Assembly: GCA_019637875.1 (NCBI GenBank)
Contig: JAHBUW010000001.1
Location: 490,644 to 554,643 of the forward strand
Direction of reading: 5' to 3'
DNA length: 64,000 nt
Origin: Pseudobdellovibrionaceae bacterium
Lineage (GTDB): Bacteria > Bdellovibrionota > Bdellovibrionia > Bdellovibrionales > Bdellovibrionaceae
The position numbers and the translations under genes are program-made. Below, in pieces: positions 36,640-44,898 of this stretch. Each line of letters begins with the position of its first letter. The first letter of the stretch is position 1. A model generated the notes under the pieces. That model did no database searches, was not told the origin of the DNA, and was given only the letters and a program-made list of their open reading frames with translations.

Positions 36640-38696
36640 TACGACAGACCATCCCGGCGCAGAAGCGCGTCCGGATCGGGCTCGCGTCCGCGGAAGCTCT
36701 TGTAGAGTTCCATCGGGTGCACGGTGCCGCCACGGCTCAGGATGTTGTCGCGGAACTTGGTCGCGACCTCGGCGTTGAAGAGGCCTTTTTCTTTGAAGAA
36801 CTCGAACGCGTCCGCGTCCAGAACTTCCGCCCACTTGTACGAGTAGTATCCCGCCGAGTAACCGCCCGCGAAGATGTGACCGAACGAGCACGATGAGTTC
36901 GTGCCTTCCACTTTCGGGAAGATCTGCGTTTTCGCGGTGGCCTGGGCTTCGAACGCGGCGACGTCTTTGATCGACGACGGCTCGGCCGTATGCCAGTTCA
37001 TGTCCAGGAACGCGAAGTTCAGCTGGCGCAGCGAGAAGTAACCCGCTTGGAATTTATCCGCACGGATCATTTTTTGGATCAGGTCCGCGGGGATCGGCGC
37101 GCCGGTCTCGTAGTGTTTCGCGAACAGATCCAGACCTTCTTTTTCCTTCGTCCAGTTTTCCATGATCTGCGAGGGCAGCTCCACGAAATCCCAGTAGACG
37201 TTCGTGCCGCCCAGCGAGCGGTACGTGCACTTCGACAGCAGGCCGTGCAACGCGTGGCCGAACTCGTGGAAGAGCGTCTGCACTTCGTCGTAGCTCAGGA
37301 GCGACGGTTTTGTCGCGGTGGGCTTCGTGAAGTTGCACACGATGGACACATGCGGGCGGCGGATCGCGCCCTGGAAGAAGCCCTGGTCACGGAAGGTCGT
37401 CATCCAGGCGCCGCCGCGTTTGGTCTCGCGCGGGAAGAAGTCCTGGTAGAAGAAGCCGATGTTTTCGCCGGTCTTCTCGTCGGTCACCTGGAAGGTTGTG
37501 ACTTCGGGGTGATAGACGGGGATGTCCGTGCGCTTCTCGAACTTCAAACCGTACAGACGGCGCGCGTGTTCGAAGACGCCGGCGACGACGTTTTCGAGTT
37601 TGAAGTAGGGGCGCAGATCTTCGGCGTTGAAGTGGTACTTCTCGGCTTTGAGTTTTTCCGAGTAGTAGTTGAAATCCCAAGGCATGATTTCGTCGGTGCC
37701 TTCTTTGGCTTTACGGAACTCGCGCAGCTCTTTGATGTCCTGATCGGCCGCTTTGCGCGAAGGCGCGTAGAGCTTTTCGAGGAAGCCGAAGACCTGCTCG
37801 GGGGTTTCCGCCATGCGCTCTTCCAGAACGAAGGCCGCGTGGGTTTTGTAGCCCAGAAGTTTCGCGCGGGCGTCGCGCAGCTCGACCGTTTTCATGACGG
37901 TGGCTTGGTTGTCGAAAGAGTCCTGGAACGACTTCGAGTTGTAGGCGCGCCAGAGCTTTTCGCGGATTTCGCGTTTATCGAGATACTCCATCGCGGGCAG
38001 GTACGAGGGGATTTGCAAGGTGATCAGCCATTGGCCTTTCTTGCCTTTGCGTTCCGCCTCCATCGCTGCGGCCTCGATCGCGCCTTCGGGAAGACCCTTC
38101 AGGTCGGCGGCGTCGGTGATCCAGAGTTCGAAGGCGTTCGTCGCCTTGAGCAGGTTTTCCGAGAACTTCGGGCTGAGGACCGAAAGCTCTTGGTCGATGG
38201 CTTTGAGTTTTTCTTTTTTGTCGGCGGCGAGCAGCGCCCCGTTGCGCGCGAAATTTTTGAACGAATGCTCGACGAGGCGTTTTTGCTCGGCGTTCAAATT
38301 CAGTTTTTCGCGGTTGTCGTAGACCTCTTTCACGCGCTGGAAAATCACGGGATCGAGATTCACTTCGCTTTGGAATGCGGCCATCACCGGCGAGATGTCC
38401 TTCGCCAGGGCTTGCAGCGCCTCGGACGCTTCCGAGCTGAAGAGGTTGAAGTAGATGCCGGTCACAAGCTCGGCGGGCTCTGAGAAGGTCTCGAGCGCGA
38501 GCAGGGTGTTTTCGAAATTCGCGGGCGCGGTGTTTTCGCGGATCTTTTGCAGATTCGCGCGCGAGATTTTCAACGCCTCATCGAGGGCGGGCATGAAGTG
38601 GGTGACATCCAGCTGGTCGAACGGGAACGCCTGGTCGGGAGTTCCGAAAGTGCCGGTCGAGAAAAACGTCAGAAAGGGATTTTGCTTTGTGCTCAT
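36639..38696 (-). CDS. M3-family zinc oligopeptidase (oligopeptidase A/Dcp type)
   Basis: 685 residues. M3 metallopeptidases cut short peptides in the cytoplasm or periplasm. The zinc motif HEFGHALH with its flanking FHE lies near residue 460, followed by GGTNVYWDFVELPSQIMENW, diagnostic of the Dcp/OpdA branch. No signal peptide is seen, so it is probably cytoplasmic. The ATG at 38696 is preferred to 38717 because the family starts here. TTGCTA and CATAGT, 17 bases apart just upstream, could be a promoter, which would leave a very short leader. First gene of the operon with nadK and recN. Confidence 0.93.
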   Translation of the reverse strand: MSTKQNPFLTFFSTGTFGTPDQAFPFDQLDVTHFMPALDEALKISRANLQKIRENTAPANFENTLLALETFSEPAELVTGIYFNLFSSEASEALQALAKDISPVMAAFQSEVNLDPVIFQRVKEVYDNREKLNLNAEQKRLVEHSFKNFARNGALLAADKKEKLKAIDQELSVLSPKFSENLLKATNAFELWITDAADLKGLPEGAIEAAAMEAERKGKKGQWLITLQIPSYLPAMEYLDKREIREKLWRAYNSKSFQDSFDNQATVMKTVELRDARAKLLGYKTHAAFVLEERMAETPEQVFGFLEKLYAPSRKAADQDIKELREFRKAKEGTDEIMPWDFNYYSEKLKAEKYHFNAEDLRPYFKLENVVAGVFEHARRLYGLKFEKRTDIPVYHPEVTTFQVTDEKTGENIGFFYQDFFPRETKRGGAWMTTFRDQGFFQGAIRRPHVSIVCNFTKPTATKPSLLSYDEVQTLFHEFGHALHGLLSKCTYRSLGGTNVYWDFVELPSQIMENWTKEKEGLDLFAKHYETGAPIPADLIQKMIRADKFQAGYFSLRQLNFAFLDMNWHTAEPSSIKDVAAFEAQATAKTQIFPKVEGTNSSCSFGHIFAGGYSAGYYSYKWAEVLDADAFEFFKEKGLFNAEVATKFRDNILSRGGTVHPMELYKSFRGREPDPDALLRRDGLS

Positions 38697-38853
38697 AGTG
38701 CCAAACACTATGGACATAAATCAGGGGAGTAGCAAGGTTGGGGACGCCGAGTCCGGAACGCGGAAATCCGCGACCGCGGCGGCGCTGGGGGCGGTCCGGA
38801 GCGCGGATGGAAGGGCCGCCGCGCTCAGGGGGCGGCGGACGTACGGACCCCGA

Positions 38854-39402
38854 TCAGGGGCCACGAACACACAGACCGATGGTCGAACCGCCGCTGGTGG
38901 GGCGGCAGAGCTGACCCGAGGGGCAGTTATTCATGCGGACGTCGCAGCCTTGAGCCGTTTGGTTCAGACACTGCGAAGCGATCTGGGTGCCGGCATACTG
39001 ATTTTGCGGAATGTTCACCCACTGCGTGTTCTGCGCGGGGCCATTCATGCCCCAGTTGAAATAGACGACGGGCTGCTGAACGAAGAATTGATTCGTGGGG
39101 GCGCAGGCGACGCTCTGGCCGTTGAAAACGGGGGTAAAGCCGTAGGGGCAACCGCAATAATCCTGCTGGGGTTGCCATTGGTAGGGCCAGTACCAGCCTT
39201 GGGGATATTGACCGGGATATTGATTCTGCGGAATGCAGCCGGGAACCAGCAACTGGGCGTTACAAGGCTGCGGCGTCGTCGCGTAAGTGGTGGGCACGGG
39301 CGCGGCGGCGGGCGCCGGGGCGTTGCCTCCGGAGTCCGATTTCTGGCAGGCCGCGAGGCCAAACAGAACGGCGAAAATGCTCCACATCAAAGCCTGCTTC
39401 AT
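38854..39402 (-). CDS. Cysteine-rich, Gln/Pro/Tyr-rich lipoprotein
   Basis: 182 residues. Lipoprotein signal ending LAAC; AAGGAG six bases before the ATG at 39402 fixes the start. The mature part starts with an Ala/Pro linker and then is unusual in composition: Gln, Pro, Tyr, Trp and Asn (QNQYPGQYPQGWYWPYQWQ), with at least ten Cys spread over the rest and a C-terminal section (GCDVRMNNCPSGQLC) resembling small disulphide-knotted domains. Surface exposure is likely. No family recognised. Transcribed away from the neighbouring AMIN-like gene. Confidence 0.7.
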   Translation of the reverse strand: MKQALMWSIFAVLFGLAACQKSDSGGNAPAPAAAPVPTTYATTPQPCNAQLLVPGCIPQNQYPGQYPQGWYWPYQWQPQQDYCGCPYGFTPVFNGQSVACAPTNQFFVQQPVVYFNWGMNGPAQNTQWVNIPQNQYAGTQIASQCLNQTAQGCDVRMNNCPSGQLCRPTSGGSTIGLCVRGP

Positions 39403-39583
39403 ACGCGCTCCTTCACATGACAATCCATTCTCAGAATTATCAAATTTGATGCCTCGAAGAAGAGGGGCTCAGGGTGAACCTATTGCAGTCCACACTTTGG
39501 ACAGCGACCAAAATCGTCACTGGCGACTCAATTGGGGCACGTCCAGTTCCCGACGGAAGCGGCCTCTGCGGGCTGCATCAAAA

Positions 39584-39613
39584 TTGACTTCAATTGGGCC
39601 CACTGACCAAAAT
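39584..39613 (+). promoter_or_regulatory. Candidate promoter of the AMIN-like/barrel pair
   Basis: TTGACT (39584) and CAAAAT (39608), 18 bases apart, upstream of the gene at 39672. The surrounding 140 bases carry two copies of CAATTGGGGC/CAATTGGGCC and of ACCAAAAT, possible operator sites. Confidence 0.4.
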
Positions 39614-39671
39614 GGAGGCTCATTGTGTCGGATGATTGGCGCGCAGTGTCGCGCCGCCGAAGGGGGAAGAG

Positions 39672-40655
39672 ATGCGGATCACACTATTAAGCCTCGGAGT
39701 CGTGTTGGGATGTTGTTCGTGGGCTTCGGCCGCGATTCCCAAAGCGCAGGTGAATCCGTCGCGGATCCTGATCGGGAACTCGTCCACTCAGGGCGGAAAG
39801 TCCGGACAGGCCTTGGCGTTGATGGATGTCCGCCATTCGGCCTCGAAGAGCGGAAAGATGGAGCGCGTGGTTCTCGACTTCGGGAGCTCGGATTTGAAGG
39901 ACGCGAAGGGACTCGTTGGCTACTACCACGCCGAGCTTCAGCAAAATCCCGCACGTCTCGTGCTGGAGCTTCCGCAGACCTACGCTTCGCGCTTGCCGGA
40001 AAAAGAGATTTTGAAGCGCCTGCAAAAATCCAATTACGTTCGCAGCGCGCAGGTGGGTTTCGATCGCAATCTGCAAAGCTTGACGATGGTGTTTCAGTTG
40101 AAGCAGCCCGTGCAGGCGCGCGTGGCGCGAGTCACGAATCCCGAGTCGACCGGCAAGATCGTGATCGACTTTGCGCCGGACACGCCCCAAGCGCGCGCGG
40201 CCCTCGCGCGTCGTCAGCAGCAGCAAGCAAGTCGTCTGCGCGCGGCTCCCGAGCCGGGCGTTCGTGCGGCGGCCTCGCGAACCGCACCCGGTGTGGGCTC
40301 ACGTCAACGTGCTCCCGCGACGGCGCCCGCGAATCGCATCGCGGCACCTGCCGCGCAAACCACAGCGGCTCCTGCGGCGCGGACGAGAACGGCCACTCCG
40401 GGCGCGAAGGCGACAGTGGTTCCCGCAGCGCGGAAGGCGACGGCGGATCGGGCTGCGGCCTCGTTGCGTGAGGCTCCGGCTCGTCAGGCTCCCGCTCTGA
40501 AAACAGCGCCGGTATCGAATGGCTTTTTCGATAGCGCACCGGTTGCGCCCGCCAAGGCGCTTCCGCCGAAGAAGAACGCGCGTCAGCCGGAGGGTTTGAC
40601 CGACGCCGATCGCGCGGCCGCTGAATCCGTTTTGTCCCCGAAGGCGAATCGCTGA
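39672..40655 (+). CDS. Exported protein with AMIN-like domain and Ala/Pro/Arg-rich tail
   Basis: 327 residues; start set by GGGGGAAGAG before the ATG at 39672. Signal peptide (LLSLGVVLGCCSWASA). Residues about 50-170 form a beta-rich domain (MERVVLDFGS, ARLVLELPQTY, LQSLTMVFQL, GKIVIDFAP) that looks like AMIN domains, which bind peptidoglycan or anchor amidases and secretins; this is a by-eye match. The last ~150 residues are low complexity (Ala, Pro, Arg, Thr) and highly basic, suited to contact the cell wall or nucleic acid. Its stop overlaps the start of the barrel gene after it (TGATG), so the two proteins are made together and probably interact. Confidence 0.7.
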   Translation: MRITLLSLGVVLGCCSWASAAIPKAQVNPSRILIGNSSTQGGKSGQALALMDVRHSASKSGKMERVVLDFGSSDLKDAKGLVGYYHAELQQNPARLVLELPQTYASRLPEKEILKRLQKSNYVRSAQVGFDRNLQSLTMVFQLKQPVQARVARVTNPESTGKIVIDFAPDTPQARAALARRQQQQASRLRAAPEPGVRAAASRTAPGVGSRQRAPATAPANRIAAPAAQTTAAPAARTRTATPGAKATVVPAARKATADRAAASLREAPARQAPALKTAPVSNGFFDSAPVAPAKALPPKKNARQPEGLTDADRAAAESVLSPKANR

Positions 40656-41419
40656 TGAAGGCGGGGTTGTTGGGTTGGGTCTGCGGTTTCGCGTTGGTGT
40701 TGGGCGTTTTACCGGCCCACGCGCGCCAGCTCAATCTGATCAATGAAAGCTTCGCGCCTTATCTGCGTGGCGGTTACCAAGTTTCCAATCTGAAAAAGTC
40801 TTCGTTCGCCGAGTCCAGCGGGACCGGCAATGAGTTTAGCGGCGATTTGCCGTTCATCGCGAACTACGAGTTCGGTTTCGTGTGGGCGATCAAAGAGGTT
40901 TCGCTCCGCTTCGGCTTCGAGGTGATCCGTCCCCGGGCCGAGAAGGGCATCTTGGCGACGAACGCGTCGGGGACCGAACTCTTCACGGTGGATACCGATG
41001 TGTCGGGTTACGTCCCGCGGTTGGGCGTGGATATCAACATCAAGCAGTGGCCGAGCGCGCGCATTTTTTTGAATGCGAGCTACGGCATGGCGAATGTCAC
41101 CGTTCAGAACTCTTACGGCTTCACGGCGGCGGGACAAGCGGCCTACTCGCTGGCGAATTTCCGGGAGGAAGTGAAGGGCAGCGCGGCCCTGCAAGAGTAC
41201 GCCCTCGGTTGGGAGTACAACGCCTTCGACACGACGACCATTGTGCTCGATGCCGGTTACCGTTACCTGAAACTCGACGGTCTTTCGCACAACGTGGACG
41301 TGACGAACTTCCAAGGCGCGGTCACGAAGGGCTCCAGCGCCCTCAATAACACCGGCGGCAATCGTGCGCTGGATCTGTCGGGCTATTTCGCCTCGTTGCA
41401 CCTGCGGTTCTGGCTTTAG
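40655..41419 (+). CDS. Outer-membrane beta-barrel protein coupled to the AMIN-like gene
   Basis: 254 residues. Signal peptide (GWVCGFALVLGVLPAHA) followed by a barrel with alternating strands (SARIFLNASYGMANVTV, TTTIVLDAGYRYLKLDG), ending in FASLHLRFWL. The ATG shares bases with the stop of the preceding gene. Its 3' end overlaps the stop codon of the convergent HNH gene by 4 bases, with no terminator between. A link between cell wall (AMIN-like partner) and outer membrane is a reasonable inference from coupling. Confidence 0.72.
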   Translation: MKAGLLGWVCGFALVLGVLPAHARQLNLINESFAPYLRGGYQVSNLKKSSFAESSGTGNEFSGDLPFIANYEFGFVWAIKEVSLRFGFEVIRPRAEKGILATNASGTELFTVDTDVSGYVPRLGVDINIKQWPSARIFLNASYGMANVTVQNSYGFTAAGQAAYSLANFREEVKGSAALQEYALGWEYNAFDTTTIVLDAGYRYLKLDGLSHNVDVTNFQGAVTKGSSALNNTGGNRALDLSGYFASLHLRFWL

Positions 41420-42402
41420 AATCCTTGGCGGGATGCTGACCACCGATGCCGATTGTGCGCGCCACAAAGAACTTGAAGATTCTCGGGCGAACGTGAGCCG
41501 CCGCCGCTGACGGGGCGGATGTGATCAATTTGCAGATAGCGGCGTGAGCCACAGGCTTTTCCCGTGCGCGCGTCCCGATACCCACAGGCCGCGTTTCGTA
41601 GCAGCGCTTTTCGTTGATTCGGAGGAATCTGCCGTGGGTTGCGGGAGGCGTTCTTTCGCGACGCGATTGCGGGGGCCCCATTCACTTCCGCATCGGAAGT
41701 GAGATCGAACTTGTTACCGCGAACCTCGTTTGTGAATTTTGCCGGGCTTGTCCGCGAAACCGATGTGCGAGCGGGACGATGAATCTCGGTGCGACGGCGG
41801 ATTTCCTGTTTCGCGAGGTAGTGCGCGAGCGCGGACGCGTGCCGAGAGCTGACGGCGTGGACCGCGAGTTCTTCCGCCCGCCGCCAGTCGGCGTATTGCT
41901 CGGGCGTGAAGGTGAGCGAGAGGGTCACCGATCCATCGGCGTGGACCTGCGTTCGCTCGGGAGCTTTCACTTCGACTTTGAGTTCCTCGGCCAGAATCCG
42001 CTGGGTTTCGAAGACGTTTTGGTTCTCCAGCTTTTCGAGCAGCTCCAGTTTCGTTTCGGAGTCCATCTTCGTGGCGAATTTCTTCTCGGCGATTTTGATC
42101 GTTTGGGCGAGTAGCGAGATCTGCGAAAGATGGATCTGACCTTGCTCTATTTTTCGCGCGACGGTCGGAACTTCAATGAGAAATCGCGCAGCCGAAATCC
42201 GGCGTTGGGCGGCTCCGGCCGAGTAGCCGTAAGCTTGGGTGAGGTATTCGAAAAGGTTGGGATAGGCTTTGTCGAGATAGAGTTTGCGCCGGTCGATCTC
42301 GGCGATGCATTGGAGCACGAGATGCGTGATCTTCCGCTCGGTCCGCACGAGTTTGTCGAAGCGTTGGAGAAGGGAGGCGTCGGTGAGGGGCTGCAGAGCC
42401 AT
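41416..42402 (-). CDS. HNH endonuclease domain protein (DUF222-like)
   Basis: 328 residues; AAAGGA before the ATG at 42402 fixes the start. The N-terminal ~200 residues are helical (TERKITHLVLQCIAEIDRRK, YSAGAAQRRISAARF) and resemble the region found with HNH motifs in a widespread multi-copy family. A basic linker follows, then the HNH nuclease: CGYRDARTGKACG with a zinc-binding CxxC-like pair, LQIDHIRPVSGGG, ENLQVLCGAHNRHR. Such genes often occur in many copies and may be selfish or defence-related; no specific role is known to me. Directly upstream lie palindromes and the G-free repeat tract, one palindrome having a sibling inside this gene (41682-41702). Confidence 0.88.
   Translation of the reverse strand: MALQPLTDASLLQRFDKLVRTERKITHLVLQCIAEIDRRKLYLDKAYPNLFEYLTQAYGYSAGAAQRRISAARFLIEVPTVARKIEQGQIHLSQISLLAQTIKIAEKKFATKMDSETKLELLEKLENQNVFETQRILAEELKVEVKAPERTQVHADGSVTLSLTFTPEQYADWRRAEELAVHAVSSRHASALAHYLAKQEIRRRTEIHRPARTSVSRTSPAKFTNEVRGNKFDLTSDAEVNGAPAIASRKNASRNPRQIPPNQRKALLRNAACGYRDARTGKACGSRRYLQIDHIRPVSGGGSRSPENLQVLCGAHNRHRWSASRQGF
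41682..41702. repeat. Palindrome inside the HNH gene
   Basis: TCACTTCCG-CAT-CGGAAGTGA, perfect 9-base arms. The same core (CACTTCCG...CGGAAGTG) recurs at 42667-42687 upstream of the gene. Confidence 0.7.
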
Positions 42403-42840
42403 GATTTCGTCCTTTCGCAGCGGGAACGAGCGCAGAGTAACATGGGTTTTGGAATCCTGTTTTTGCGGTTTGTCTCTCTGGTGGAGGCTTTTCGGGAGGA
42501 GCGAAAGTCCCCCATGAGATTGATTTATCGCACGCAGGGGCCACGCAAATTCGTGGGGCACGGTCGGAGTCGTTTCCGAAAGAATCGGAGCACAGAGAGG
42601 GATCTGGTTCGCCGGAAATGGCGTCAATCGATTTGCGTCGAGAGACTCAGTGCGAAGTGATTTTTCGCACTTCCGAATCGGAAGTGCACCGCTGTCGATG
42701 GGGCAAGTTCTTTCGTCGGGACACGGTCGTCCTCAGCTCCGACTCCAACTCCTCGCCGATCTGGAGTTCCGATCTCGAGTCTGTTCCGAAATCCAATCGC
42801 CGGTTTGAGTCTCGGTTCTGAACTTCTAATCCCAGATCTG
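42403..42840. other. Gene-free leader between HNH gene and repeat tract
   Basis: No convincing gene on either strand. It contains the HNH ribosome binding site, the two overlapping hairpins at 42649-42687, and, towards 42750-42840, degenerate words (ATCTGAACT, AACTCC, AATCC) that grade into the G-free tract. Confidence 0.6.
42649..42687. promoter_or_regulatory. Two mutually exclusive hairpins upstream of the HNH gene
   Basis: Hairpin 1: AGTGCGAA (42649-42656) with TTCGCACT (42664-42671). Hairpin 2: GCACTTCCGA (42667-42676) with TCGGAAGTGC (42678-42687). They share GCACT and cannot form together on one strand, as in attenuators; the second is also a near-perfect DNA palindrome that a dimeric protein could bind. 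Confidence 0.55.
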
Positions 42841-43430
42841 AACTCTCAATCCCAAATCCCAAATCCCAAATCCCAAATCTCAATCTCAATCTCAAATCTC
42901 AATCTCAAATCTCAATCTCAATCTCAAATCTCAATCTCAATCTCAAATCTCAATCTCAAATCTCAATCTCAATCTCAAATCTCAATCTCAAATCTCAATC
43001 TCAATCTCAAATCTCAATCTCAAATCTCAATCCCAAATCTCAATCCCAAATCTCAATCTCAAATCTCAATCCCAAATCTCAATCTCAAATCTCAATCCCA
43101 AATCTCAATCTCAAATCTCAATCTCAAATCTCTCAAATCTCAAATCTCAATCCCAAATCTCAAATCTCAATCCCAAATCTCAAATCTCAATCCCAAATCT
43201 CAATCCCAAATCTCAAATCTCAATCTCAAATCTCAATCTCAAATCTCAATCCCAATCCCAATCCCAATCTCAATCCCAAATCTCAATCCCAAATCCCAAA
43301 TCCCAATCTCAATCCCAAATCCCAAATCCCAATCTCAATCCCAAATTCCAATCTCAATCCCAAATTCCAATCTCAATCCCAAATCCCAATCCCCAATCCC
43401 AAATCCCAAATCCCAAATCCCAATCCCATC
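42841..43430. repeat. 590-base G-free hexamer/heptamer repeat tract
   Basis: The plus strand has no G for 590 bases. It is built of AATCTC, AAATCTC, AATCCC and AAATCCC units in irregular order. The CCC form dominates both ends (CCCAAATCCCAAATCCC near 42850 and from about 43290 to 43427); the CTC form dominates the centre. The minus strand thus carries GGGATTT runs at both ends. A frame stays open through it on the plus strand (42805-43629) only because the units contain no stop; its end is antisense to the ThrRS gene, so I do not call it a gene. Confidence 0.9.
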
Positions 43431-43452
43431 GTTCCGCCGCCCCCACCCCCCC

Positions 43453-44658
43453 CTATCGCAACGGCCGCGCGAACCGTCGCGCGCAGACCTCCAGCACTTG
43501 CGGGGCCGGGACTTCCATGCGGCTATCGCGCGATTGCAGTCCCCAAAAGCCGCCCGCGACTTCCTGATCGCCGATCACCGCGAAGAGGACCGGGCGCAGG
43601 CGGTGGGCGAGCGCGAGACGCTTGGCTAATCGCCCCTCGCGGCGATCGACCTGTGCGCGCAGGCCCGCGCTCCGCAGACGCGATTCCCAATCGGCGGCGA
43701 ACGCGCGGTGCTCTTCGCGCACGGGGATCAGAAGGATCTGTACCGGCTGCAACCAATCGGGCAGGCGTCCCGCGTGGGCCTCCAGCAAGACCGCAACGAT
43801 ACGTTCGAAACTTCCGAGCGGCGCCCGGTGCAGAATCCACGGGCGTCGCAACGAGCCGTCGGCGGCCGCGTACTTCAGGTCGAAGCGCTCCGCCGAAAGG
43901 AAATCCAGCTGCACGCTCGCGACCGACTCTTCGCCGCCCCCGAGTTTCATTTGCACGTCGATCTTCGGTCCGTAGAAGGCGGCCTCTCCCGGCGCTTCGA
44001 AGAACGGCCGCCCGCGCTCAAGCAAGACCGAGCGCAGCAGCTCTTCGGCCGCCACCCAATCCGCGACCGCGCCTTCGAAATCCGCCCGTGCGGGATCGCC
44101 GCAGGACAAACGAAAGCGGCGTTCGCGTAAGCCCAGATCCGCGTGCGCGCGGTCGAACAGATCGAGCACGCGGTGCAGTTCCGCGCGCGCGTCCTCGGGC
44201 GCCAAATAAATGTGCGCGTCGTTCTGGCAAAGGCCGCGCACGCGCGCCAGGCCCCGTAGCGATCCGCCATTTTCGTTGCGGTAGACGTGGCCGCACTCGG
44301 CCAAACGTAGCGGCAGCTCCCGGTAACTGCGGGGGCGGTGCCGATACACTTCGTGGTGATGGGGGCAGTTCATGGGCTTCAGGTAAAATTCGTCGCCTCC
44401 GTCTCGGAGCGGCGGAAACATATCCGCGCGGTAGTGGCGCAGATGTCCCGAGCTTTCGTAAAGAACGGCTTTGCCGAGATGGGGGCTGAGCACGCGCTCG
44501 TAGCCCGCGCGATGCTCGAGGTCGCGGATGTAGTCTTCGAGAGCCGCGCGCAAGGCCGCGCCCGCCGGAAGCCAAAGCGGCAAACCCGCACCGATGTCTT
44601 CGTTCAGACAATAGAGTTCCATTTCCTCGGCGAGTTGCCGGTGATCGAAGACGGACAT
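43453..44658 (-). CDS. Reduced threonyl-tRNA synthetase: catalytic and anticodon domains only
   Basis: 401 residues against about 640 for normal bacterial ThrRS. The class II core is present: motif 1 region (ERVLSPHLGKAVLYESSGH), MNCPHHHEVYR with the zinc/threonine-site Cys and His, motif 2 (ECGHVYRNENGGSLRGLAR), and motif 3 (HRAPLGSFERIVAVLLE), followed by the anticodon-binding domain (PVQILLIPV onward). The N-terminal TGS and editing domains are missing completely, with no trace upstream. The start at 44658 has GGAG seven bases before it. It may be a second ThrRS beside a full-length one, a backup enzyme, or one charging something other than tRNA. Highly Arg/Ala-rich codon use. Confidence 0.88.
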   Translation of the reverse strand: MSVFDHRQLAEEMELYCLNEDIGAGLPLWLPAGAALRAALEDYIRDLEHRAGYERVLSPHLGKAVLYESSGHLRHYRADMFPPLRDGGDEFYLKPMNCPHHHEVYRHRPRSYRELPLRLAECGHVYRNENGGSLRGLARVRGLCQNDAHIYLAPEDARAELHRVLDLFDRAHADLGLRERRFRLSCGDPARADFEGAVADWVAAEELLRSVLLERGRPFFEAPGEAAFYGPKIDVQMKLGGGEESVASVQLDFLSAERFDLKYAAADGSLRRPWILHRAPLGSFERIVAVLLEAHAGRLPDWLQPVQILLIPVREEHRAFAADWESRLRSAGLRAQVDRREGRLAKRLALAHRLRPVLFAVIGDQEVAGGFWGLQSRDSRMEVPAPQVLEVCARRFARPLR

Positions 44659-44670
44659 AAAAATCTCCAA

Positions 44671-44898
44671 GCGCGCACGCGCGACGTTCAGGGGTCAGTC
44701 AAAAAAATTGAATTGTGGTGGGGCGAAAGCCCCAAAAGAAATTAGAACCCGGAACGGGTGGTGGTCGAAACCATCGAAGGACAGAATGAAATGGAAAGCG
44801 AGATCGCCGATTTCATATCGTTCATCTTAACGGCGGGAGCGCGAATTTCTCAAGATAGAGTTTTGAATAGGCGGCCCAAGAAATTCTTGGGCCGACTT
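44671..44898. other. Spacer with two hairpins between acyl-CoA synthetase and ThrRS-like genes
   Basis: No gene. CGGCCCAAG/CTTGGGCCG (44872-44894) follows the acyl-CoA synthetase stop and may end it. TGGGGC-GAAA-GCCCCA (44719-44734), read on the minus strand, is followed 12 bases later by a 7-T run (44701-44707) and sits 60 bases before the ThrRS start, so it could attenuate that gene. Confidence 0.5.
44872..44894 (-). terminator. Hairpin after the acyl-CoA synthetase gene
   Basis: Nine-base arms CGGCCCAAG/CTTGGGCCG starting 5 bases beyond the stop on the minus strand; little T after it. Confidence 0.55.

Noticed and set aside
42841..43430. CRISPR array
   Set aside because: The units are 6-7 bases long and irregular; there are no constant repeats with unique spacers and no cas genes.
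42805..43629. 274-codon open frame through the G-free repeat on the plus strand (Ser/Gln/Ile/Asn/Leu repeats)
   Set aside because: It is open only because the repeat units contain no stop codon; there is no ribosome binding site or signal peptide and its last part is antisense to the ThrRS-like gene.
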